From NCBI GenBank assembly GCA_016930775.1, contig JAFGGB010000203.1, positions 1-35,313 of the forward strand: 35,313 nt of DNA. Direction: 5' to 3'. Position numbers and translations under genes: made by a program. Below are positions 24,672 through 31,128 of this stretch, in pieces. The notes under the pieces were generated by a model. The model was not told the origin of the DNA, ran no database searches, and worked only from the letters and a program-made list of their open reading frames with translations. The stretch is from Deltaproteobacteria bacterium. Its GTDB lineage: Bacteria; Desulfobacterota; Syntrophia; Syntrophales; UBA2210. Position 1 is the stretch's first letter. The number at the start of each line of letters is the position of its first letter.

Positions 24672-25148
24672 ATGATTTCGATCAAGACCACCATAAACGA
24701 CATCGGTCTCAGGGTTGGCCTGGGACGGATCGAACAGCGCATGCGGAATCCGTCACTGGCTCTTCAGGAATGTGGCCTCATTCTCCTGCGCTCGATTGCG
24801 AAGACCTTTGAAGCCGGCGGGAGGCCCAAGAAGTGGCCGGTATCGCTGCGGGCGAAAGCAACCGGCGGACGGACGCTGATCAAGACGGCCCGCCTTATGC
24901 GGTCGATCACTATGGACGTCCAGGGCGACACTCTCAGTGTGGGAACGAACGTAAAGCAAGCGCGGATCCACCAACTTGGTGGAACGATAAAACCCCGGAC
25001 CGCAAAAGAGTTGATATTTTTCGCTGCCGGTATCGGTTGGCGGATCGTGAAAAAGGTCACGATTCCCGCCCGCCCGTTTCTGGTCGTCCAGGATGAAGAC
25101 TGGCGGATGTTCAAGCGGATCGTCGCCGATTACGTGACGGAGGGATAG
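24672..25148 (+). CDS. G: Virion morphogenesis protein (Mu gpG-like, Phage_tail_S)
   Basis: This 158-aa protein shows the family pattern ALQECGLILLRSIAKTFEAGG, the short PKKWPVSLRAKATGG, RTLIKTARLMRSITM, and NVKQARIHQLGGTIKP, with a C-terminal IPARPFLVVQDEDW. Mu gpG and P2 gpS-like proteins take part in tail completion and head-tail joining. It abuts both neighbours without a gap. Confidence 0.85.
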   Translation: MISIKTTINDIGLRVGLGRIEQRMRNPSLALQECGLILLRSIAKTFEAGGRPKKWPVSLRAKATGGRTLIKTARLMRSITMDVQGDTLSVGTNVKQARIHQLGGTIKPRTAKELIFFAAGIGWRIVKKVTIPARPFLVVQDEDWRMFKRIVADYVTEG

Positions 25149-25607
25149 GTGAAAGACGAGATTGACGGTGTGAAAAACGCTCTCAGGAATGCCTCAGTGC
25201 TCTCTTACGTCCGGGATGCGGATATATTCATCACGGAGAACGAGTATCTCATTCCCAACTCCGTAAAATCCCACGCCATCGGCGTCAAGGACGGCCGCGA
25301 GATCCGCCGGGAACTGCCGGGCGGAATGATGGAGCGCACCATCAATGTAAAGGTGATTGCATATGTGCAACTCGTGAAGCCGGGTGCTGCCCTCATGGGA
25401 GACGCGGCGGGGAAAAAAGGAATCCTGGAGATGTCCCACGATATCGACACGGTTCTGGACGAGAACCTCCTCGATATCGATGGCATGCAGTCGGCGTTCT
25501 GCCGCGACATTGAGGAGAGCGACACCATCGGCGACGACGATACCGGCGACGTATTCGTCAAAAAAACCATGCTCTATGAGTATGTCAAGGAGGAGGAGAG
25601 GCCATGA
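25149..25607 (+). CDS. Mu gp37-like protein, probable tail terminator
   Basis: This 152-aa protein starts with GTG behind GGAGGG. It has the fold pattern of tail-terminator-like proteins: an N-terminal helix (IDGVKNALRNASVLSYV), YLIPNSVKSHAIGVKDG, a hydrophobic strand (INVKVIAYVQLV), HDIDTVLDENLLDIDG and a C-terminal acidic strand pair. Place and length match Mu gp37 and other tail completion proteins, but sequence similarity to them could not be verified here. The ATGA overlap couples it to the next gene. Confidence 0.6.
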   Translation: MKDEIDGVKNALRNASVLSYVRDADIFITENEYLIPNSVKSHAIGVKDGREIRRELPGGMMERTINVKVIAYVQLVKPGAALMGDAAGKKGILEMSHDIDTVLDENLLDIDGMQSAFCRDIEESDTIGDDDTGDVFVKKTMLYEYVKEEERP

Positions 25608-25831
25608 AGTACCGGCTGAAGAAAAATCAGGAGAGTATCCAGATCGTGGACGGTCCCTATGCCGGTCGAAAATACCGAAAGGGTGAGCTCTACGATGACG
25701 TACCGCCCGGAGAGGCGTATCGCTTCGAGAAGGTCAAAGAGGCGAAGAATACCGGAGCGGGCGAGATCCCGGTGGCGGTAAAGAAGAAAAGCGAATCGGC
25801 CGCACAGGGTACGAAGGAGGATGAACAATGA
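25604..25831 (+). CDS. Small tail-region hypothetical protein
   Basis: This 75-aa protein starts behind AGGAGGAGGAG. It has a small beta-rich head (KYRLKKNQESIQIVDGPYAG, then RKYRKGELYDDVPPGEAYR) and a flexible Lys/Glu tail. It occupies the same relative place as Mu gp38 (before the tail structural proteins), but that family was not recognised with certainty. It overlaps the tube gene by four bases (ATGA). Confidence 0.65.
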   Translation: MKYRLKKNQESIQIVDGPYAGRKYRKGELYDDVPPGEAYRFEKVKEAKNTGAGEIPVAVKKKSESAAQGTKEDEQ

Positions 25832-27114
25832 CACGATCATACCAGGCGACACACAACCTCATCGCCGTCTCGGCGAACAACCGTGAGTCCGCCATCAATA
25901 CGGAGCAGACTCTCGATACCTGCATGCTTGCCGAGATGGGCGATGTGATCGACCTCGATCCGCGGCGCGAGGCGAATGACGACGAGGCGTCAGGTTACGA
26001 GGAGGCCGATGTTATTTACAACCTGGGCAACCTCTCAAATGCGAAATTTAATTTTTCAAAGGCGCAGCCCCAGCACTTCGCTTTCCTCACGGGATACGGC
26101 CTCGGATCGGTCTCTTCGGCGGTTGCCGGCGCGGGCTATGAGCACACCATCGCGCCCATCGATGGAGACCTTGACGCCGATCGGTCGGTACCCTCGTTTA
26201 CGGCGGCGCAGCGTTACGGGAAGACGGTCATGAAACGGCGCTTCGCCTCGATGTTCGTCGACGCCTTCCAGGCGACCTTCGCCCGGGATGAGTTCTGCAA
26301 GATCACCGGGGATATCAAGGGAACGGGAAAGGTCAGCGATAATATCGAGCACGAGTCCATTACAGCGGCACCGAATGCCACCTCGCTTACCCTGGCGGCC
26401 AACGCTGTCGAGGGCTCTTCGGCTGCCGAGCGCCTCCAGAACGTTCAGCGTATCATCGTTGAGCTGGCATCGGGAGTCTGGACGGAGGTGTCCTATACGG
26501 CCGTTTCCGACGCGACGCCGGCGGTGATCAGCATCGCGGCAACGGGCGAGGCGGGCGATAACGTTACATACAAAGTGCTCTATATCCCGGCCGAGTCGGG
26601 CTGGATGACCTTCCCGGCGCGCGTGACGGAGTCACCGCTTCGTGTTTCTCAGATGACCCTGAAGGTCGGCGGGAAATGGAACGGGAGCGCCTTTCAGGGA
26701 GGCCGTGAACTCCAGGCCGAGCTCAAGTCCCTCGAATGGAGTTTCAACAACAACCTGAAGATACAGTTTGTGCCCGGCGGCGGCGACGCTTATGCGTCGC
26801 GCGCGATACGTGAAGGACGACTGCAGACGATCGCCCTGAACCGTGAGATGCGCGAGTACATCATGCAGCAGCACCTCGACGACAACGATGAATTCGGGGT
26901 TTATATCCTGGCCGAAGGGGCTGTCATTGATGAATCCCATAACTACCAGGTCGAGATTATCTTCCCCTCCTGCGGTCTTCTGAAGGCACCCATTTCGGTC
27001 GATGAGAAACGTCTCGCCGAGGCGGGCGATCTCCGTGTCCTGGAGGATCCCACTTACGGTAGCGTGATTGCGAAGGTGAAGAATCTTCAGTCGACCTACG
27101 CCTATGAGGCATAA
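25828..27114 (+). CDS. Tail tube protein, siphovirus type
   Basis: This 428-aa protein is expressed behind AAGGAGGATG. The N- and C-terminal parts (AEMGDVIDLDPRREAND, YNLGNLSNAKFNFSKAQPQ, and later ALNREMREYIMQQHLDDND and YQVEIIFPSCGLL) fit a tail tube fold with an inserted beta-sandwich domain in the middle (about 185-265, with NATSLTLAANAVEGSS). No tail-sheath gene is seen before it, so the tail is probably long and non-contractile, as in D3112- and B3-like transposable phages. The family is inferred from position and pattern. Confidence 0.7.
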   Translation: MTRSYQATHNLIAVSANNRESAINTEQTLDTCMLAEMGDVIDLDPRREANDDEASGYEEADVIYNLGNLSNAKFNFSKAQPQHFAFLTGYGLGSVSSAVAGAGYEHTIAPIDGDLDADRSVPSFTAAQRYGKTVMKRRFASMFVDAFQATFARDEFCKITGDIKGTGKVSDNIEHESITAAPNATSLTLAANAVEGSSAAERLQNVQRIIVELASGVWTEVSYTAVSDATPAVISIAATGEAGDNVTYKVLYIPAESGWMTFPARVTESPLRVSQMTLKVGGKWNGSAFQGGRELQAELKSLEWSFNNNLKIQFVPGGGDAYASRAIREGRLQTIALNREMREYIMQQHLDDNDEFGVYILAEGAVIDESHNYQVEIIFPSCGLLKAPISVDEKRLAEAGDLRVLEDPTYGSVIAKVKNLQSTYAYEA

Positions 27115-27125
27115 GGAGGTAACCC

Positions 27126-27533
27126 ATGCCCAGACATCTGTCAAATGTGCCGTGCAGGATGACGTTCAGCGATAAAATATCGGGCGATACGATCACCCTT
27201 TTCTTCCGGATGCCGACACCCGAGGAGCAGATTACCTACGACAACTCCCTGGTGGAGCGGAAGAAAGACAAAATCATCTCCAGGACCGGTGAGATACGCC
27301 AGAAATACGGGTGCGAGATACTCACCGGCATCGGCGGTGGCTCGTTCACCGTGGATGGTGACGACGGAAAACCGGTATCACTTTCTTCCGACCCTAACGC
27401 ACCCGGCTACCGGGATGACTGGAAAACTCTCGTCAGGACGCTTGCCCCTGATGTCATCTCCATGCTGAGCTTCTGTGTCTTCGAGCAGTCGCTGGTACGA
27501 GTTGACGCGGAGGAGACCGAGGACCCTTCGTAG
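27126..27533 (+). CDS. Tail assembly chaperone, short form (lambda G-like)
   Basis: This 135-aa protein lies between the tube and tape-measure genes, where tail assembly chaperones always sit. It contains ITLFFRMPTPEEQITYDN and KTLVRTLAPDVISMLSF, with a predicted mixed alpha-beta fold. Its C-terminus ends with an acidic stretch before TAG. A second reading frame without a start codon continues past this stop in the -1 frame (see next entry), so this is most likely the short form of a G/GT-type pair. Confidence 0.75.
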   Translation: MPRHLSNVPCRMTFSDKISGDTITLFFRMPTPEEQITYDNSLVERKKDKIISRTGEIRQKYGCEILTGIGGGSFTVDGDDGKPVSLSSDPNAPGYRDDWKTLVRTLAPDVISMLSFCVFEQSLVRVDAEETEDPS

Positions 27534-27850
27534 CGGACCTGGAGGCCATCTTTGTCCAGGGGCTCTGCACGCCGGCGGAGCGGGCAAAATGCGAGGCTGA
27601 ATGTGGTGATAACATTGCCTGGGCCTGTGCGAACTGTCCGAAATCCCGACCGGAGGACATCGGGGAATACACCTGGAAAATTCTCCGGATTCGGAAGTTA
27701 AAGCTGGCGGGCTATCCTCTCGGGAGGAACGACCTCACGCCGGACGAATGGAACGACCTCGGAACTGCCGAGGAAATGATTTCACTTATCGAGCGGCGGG
27801 AAAACATGGCGGACGCCATACGGGTGATGCATGAACGCCAACACCGTTGA
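27506..27850 (+). CDS. Tail chaperone extension reached by -1 frameshift (GT-like)
   Basis: After the TGA at 27503-27505 the -1 frame is open to the TGA at 27848-27850. It encodes about 106 residues past the zero-frame stop: LEAIFVQGLCTPAERAKCEA, a cluster of five Cys (CTPAERAKCEAECG, CANC), then YTWKILRIRKLKLAGY and TPDEWNDLGTAEEMI. The latter part looks like a typical chaperone tail domain. No ATG, GTG or TTG begins the frame in a usable place, so a ribosomal frameshift within 27506-27533 is needed. The nearest slippery-like heptamer, C CCT TCG at 27524-27530, is not canonical. The extension overlaps the tape-measure start by 20 bases. Confidence 0.7.
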   Translation, partial: RGGDRGPFVADLEAIFVQGLCTPAERAKCEAECGDNIAWACANCPKSRPEDIGEYTWKILRIRKLKLAGYPLGRNDLTPDEWNDLGTAEEMISLIERRENMADAIRVMHERQHR

Positions 27851-30590
27851 GATCAAGGTTCAGGTCGACACACGTACCGGGACCGTCTCCATCAAACAGC
27901 TTGAAAGTCAGACGGGAAAGTCCTTCAAGCAGATGGAGAGCTCCGCGAAGTCCGCCTCGACGGGAATGAAATCATCCCTGACGTCTATCAAGGGTTCCTA
28001 TCTTGCCGTTGCCGGCGCGGCCGCAACGGCCGCCCTGGCCCTGGGGAAGGTCACCGGGCAGTATGCGCCGTTTGAAAAAGAAATGGCCAATGTATCGACC
28101 CTGGTGGACACCTCCACGGTATCGATGGAGAAGCTGGAAAAGGGGATCCTGGCGCTTCCCTCTGCCCTCGGGCCGGCCACGGAGAACACCCGCGGTTTGT
28201 ATCAGGCGCTGTCCGCTGGCGTGGAACCGGCAAAGTCCGTGGAATTCATCGGCAAGGCAGCAAAGGCTGCCAAGGCTGGTCTGAGTGACACGTTCACGGC
28301 CGTCGATACCGGTACCACCCTTCTCAATGCCTTCGGCCTGGAAACGGAAAAAGCCACCGAAGTCTATGATCTGATGTTTACCACGGTGAAAGAGGGCAAG
28401 ACGACGTTCAACGAACTGGCGGCGGCGGAGGCAAAGATATCGCCCATCGCGGCGGCGGCAAACGTCTCGATCTATGAGCAGCACGCGGCCCTGGCCACGC
28501 TCACGAAGGGCGGATTCAAGACGACCGAGGCGTCGGCAAGGCTGGCCACCGCCCTGGGGGCGATTATCAAGCCGAGCTCCGAGGCGGAAGAGACGGCGGA
28601 GCGTCTCGGCCTGAAGTTCGACGCCCAGGCGCTGGCCGCCCAGGGATTGCATGGCTTCCTGCAGGACGTCAAGGCGGCGACCGGCGGGAACATCGAAGAG
28701 ATGGCGAAGCTTTTCGGCGGCATGGAATCGCTGTCCGTCATTCTTGCCCTTACCGGTGAGCAGAGCCAGGAATTTACCGATATCTTAGGCCGGATGAAAA
28801 ACACCACTGGTGCTGTCGATGAAGCATTTGAAAAACAGAAACATACCCTGGATGCCCTCTGGAATACCTTCACGACTTCCATCGGCAAGCAGGTTATTCT
28901 GCTCGGAGATAAGTTATCGCCGAAGCTCAAGGAAGTTCTGGAGAAAACGACGGCCTGGTTAGAGGCGAACCGTGACCTGATCGCCCAGAAGACCGGCGAG
29001 CATATCGACACCATTGTATCGGCCCTGAGCCGTTTTTCAGAGAACTACGAAAATATCAAGAACATCGTCATCGAACTGGGGAAATTTTATGTGATCGCCA
29101 AGACCGTGAGCGGCCTGACGGCGGTGATCACCTTCGTCGAGGGAATGACGATCGCCACGGCGGCGCTTCAGGCGAAACAAGCGCTCCTCAACGAGACGAT
29201 GAAACAGAACCTGATAATCTTGATAGCCTATGGGGCATACAAGACCGGCGAGTACCTCACGAACTGGCAGATGGGAAACACCGATGCGGTAAAGGAAGAC
29301 ATCAAGGAATGGGAGGGAATCAAGGCGCGTCTGGAAGCGAAGCTGCGCGAGGCACAGTCGAAGGTCGAGAGCGGGCTTGAAAGGCGGACGACGTCCTCGA
29401 CGACCACTACGGACACCGCCGAAGCGGCTAAGACGAAGGCCGCCGCCGATGCTGCGGCGAAGTCGAAGATCGACGCCGCGCAGACCGCCGCAAAGAAGGA
29501 AATCGAGGCCATTATCGCCGTCGCGGGACAGGACCGCACGGCACTGCAGACCAGACTTGCCGAATATGAGCAATTTTACTCCTCGCTCCAGGCCAAGATC
29601 GCCGAGGCTGCAGAGTCGGAAAAGCGGCATATTACAGAACTCAACGCCCTCTATAAACAGAAAGCCGACCTCCAGCAATCCACGGAAGACATGGTGCGCG
29701 CCATCAAGGAACGCAGCATGTCTGAATCTGAGAGATATGCGTCCCAGGAACAGGCGCTGAACAGTGCATACACGGATGCAATGCGACTCTCGGGACAGGA
29801 GAAGATCGACGCCCTTGAAAAATACAAGCAGTCCGTCGCGTCCCTTGCAAGTACATATTCAACCGGTGTTACCGAGACCTATACGCGGTTTGGGGAAGAG
29901 AGCAAGCGGGTTATCCTTTCGGCCGAGGAGGTGGCGCAGAAGGCCGTCTCCGCCATCGAAACGGCAGCCATCGCGCAGAAAAAGGCCCTTGATGAACTGA
30001 CGACGGAGAAGCAAAAGCAGATCCGGGCGGATCGGACGTGGGGCGATATGCTGCAGTCGACTGCCCGCGATGCTGCCGCTGAAATCGAAACTCTCAAGGC
30101 GACCATCGAAAACCTCTCGGCAAGCATCGATGCCATGCAGAAACTCATCGAAATCGAAGGCGTCGACCTCGTATCGCCTGTGGTGGATTCCATCAGAAAC
30201 GAACTGGACAGCCTCCACGACAAGACAATTACGATCACCACGGTATACCGGACCGTCGGAGTCGGATCCGGCGGAGGCGAAGCAGAGGCCCTGGGGTCCT
30301 ACCAGAAGGGGACGGACTATGTGCCGAAGACCGGCCTCTATATGCTGCATGAGGGGGAAAAAGTCGTCACCAGGGACCGCACGATACGGGAAATTGCTAT
30401 GTATAACAAAATCCAGGAACGGTCCTCGGTGCGTACCGTCTCCGCCGGTCAGTCGAATACGCTCCACGTCGGATCCATCCAGATCATCGTTCCCGAGACG
30501 GCCGCGCCCCAGACGCCGGCGGACTGGCGGGCGATCGTGCGGAATCAGATCATTCCGGAACTGAGGAAGGTGGGATATGGGACTCATTAA
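27831..30590 (+). CDS. Tail tape measure protein
   Basis: This 919-aa protein sets tail length. The N-terminus is helical. The TP901-type domain spans about 60-300 (FEKEMANVSTLVDTSTVSM, then AKAAKAGLSDTFTAVDTGTT, then AAEAKISPIAAAANVSIYEQ), with KLFGGMESLSVILALTGEQ after it. A hydrophobic stretch near 415-445 may be a membrane helix used in DNA entry. A long coiled coil (about 485-780) follows, and a C-terminal part with YVPKTGLYMLHEGEKVV. At roughly 0.15 nm per residue, a rule for such proteins, the tail would be near 140 nm. It overlaps the next gene by 14 bases. Confidence 0.9.
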   Translation: MNANTVEIKVQVDTRTGTVSIKQLESQTGKSFKQMESSAKSASTGMKSSLTSIKGSYLAVAGAAATAALALGKVTGQYAPFEKEMANVSTLVDTSTVSMEKLEKGILALPSALGPATENTRGLYQALSAGVEPAKSVEFIGKAAKAAKAGLSDTFTAVDTGTTLLNAFGLETEKATEVYDLMFTTVKEGKTTFNELAAAEAKISPIAAAANVSIYEQHAALATLTKGGFKTTEASARLATALGAIIKPSSEAEETAERLGLKFDAQALAAQGLHGFLQDVKAATGGNIEEMAKLFGGMESLSVILALTGEQSQEFTDILGRMKNTTGAVDEAFEKQKHTLDALWNTFTTSIGKQVILLGDKLSPKLKEVLEKTTAWLEANRDLIAQKTGEHIDTIVSALSRFSENYENIKNIVIELGKFYVIAKTVSGLTAVITFVEGMTIATAALQAKQALLNETMKQNLIILIAYGAYKTGEYLTNWQMGNTDAVKEDIKEWEGIKARLEAKLREAQSKVESGLERRTTSSTTTTDTAEAAKTKAAADAAAKSKIDAAQTAAKKEIEAIIAVAGQDRTALQTRLAEYEQFYSSLQAKIAEAAESEKRHITELNALYKQKADLQQSTEDMVRAIKERSMSESERYASQEQALNSAYTDAMRLSGQEKIDALEKYKQSVASLASTYSTGVTETYTRFGEESKRVILSAEEVAQKAVSAIETAAIAQKKALDELTTEKQKQIRADRTWGDMLQSTARDAAAEIETLKATIENLSASIDAMQKLIEIEGVDLVSPVVDSIRNELDSLHDKTITITTVYRTVGVGSGGGEAEALGSYQKGTDYVPKTGLYMLHEGEKVVTRDRTIREIAMYNKIQERSSVRTVSAGQSNTLHVGSIQIIVPETAAPQTPADWRAIVRNQIIPELRKVGYGTH

Positions 30591-30945
30591 ATTTACGAAG
30601 GGTGCAAGCTCATTCTCTTTTTCACGACCCAGGGTTTATCCCCTGGATGATCCCGTTCAAGTAAACGTGCCCACCTCCATGTCAGATGGCGGCCAACTGT
30701 ACGCGTATGACAAGGGAATCGAGGAGCAGTTCTTCAATCTGACTTTCGAGGACCTGACAGGGACGGACTTCACGAACTTTGAAACCTGGCTTAAGACGAC
30801 CGCCTGCGGTCCGAAGAACACCTTTACCTATACCGACGAGGCCGGGACGGACCACACGGTGCGCCTTCTCGATACGAAAAACCCCCTGAAGAAGACCGGG
30901 AACGGCAAGTACGGGGGAACGATACAGCTGAGGAAGGAGATATAA
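30577..30945 (+). CDS. Small distal tail protein
   Basis: This 122-aa protein has beta-strand pattern features (GASSFSFSRPRVYPLDDPVQ, EEQFFNLTFEDLTG, FETWLKTTACGPKNTF, HTVRLLDTKNP). Such a small protein between tape measure and hub is common in siphoviral tails, where it may form the distal ring that joins tube to hub. No exact family was recognised. Its start is inside the end of the tape measure gene. Confidence 0.6.
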   Translation: MGLIKFTKGASSFSFSRPRVYPLDDPVQVNVPTSMSDGGQLYAYDKGIEEQFFNLTFEDLTGTDFTNFETWLKTTACGPKNTFTYTDEAGTDHTVRLLDTKNPLKKTGNGKYGGTIQLRKEI

Positions 30946-30947
30946 GC

Positions 30948-31121
30948 ATGAACCCGATGAAACTATATCGAGTGCTGCAGCAGCATGCGGGAAGGATCAA
31001 CGACCTGGTCGTCAAGCTTTATAACGACGGGATCGAACCAGAGCAGGCGCTGTCCATAGCGCAGGATGAAGCCGCAAATCTGACGGATACATTGAAGGAG
31101 CTGGCAGCCGAGGACAAGTAG
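30948..31121 (+). CDS. Small helical tail-region protein
   Basis: This 57-aa protein starts behind AAGGAGATATAAGC and ends eight bases before the hub gene. It reads MNPMKLYRVLQQHAGRINDL, then a second helix (PEQALSIAQDEAANLTDTLK). It fills the gap between the distal tail protein and hub genes on the coding strand, and has a good ribosome binding site. It may be a small tail chaperone or adaptor; no family recognised. Confidence 0.65.
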   Translation: MNPMKLYRVLQQHAGRINDLVVKLYNDGIEPEQALSIAQDEAANLTDTLKELAAEDK

Positions 31122-31128
31122 AACCGAC

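Noticed and set aside
25604-27114. Contractile tail (sheath and tube) as in Mu itself
   Set aside because: Only one large tail structural gene lies between the connector genes and the chaperone, and no sheath-like or baseplate-wedge gene was recognised; a non-contractile tail fits better.
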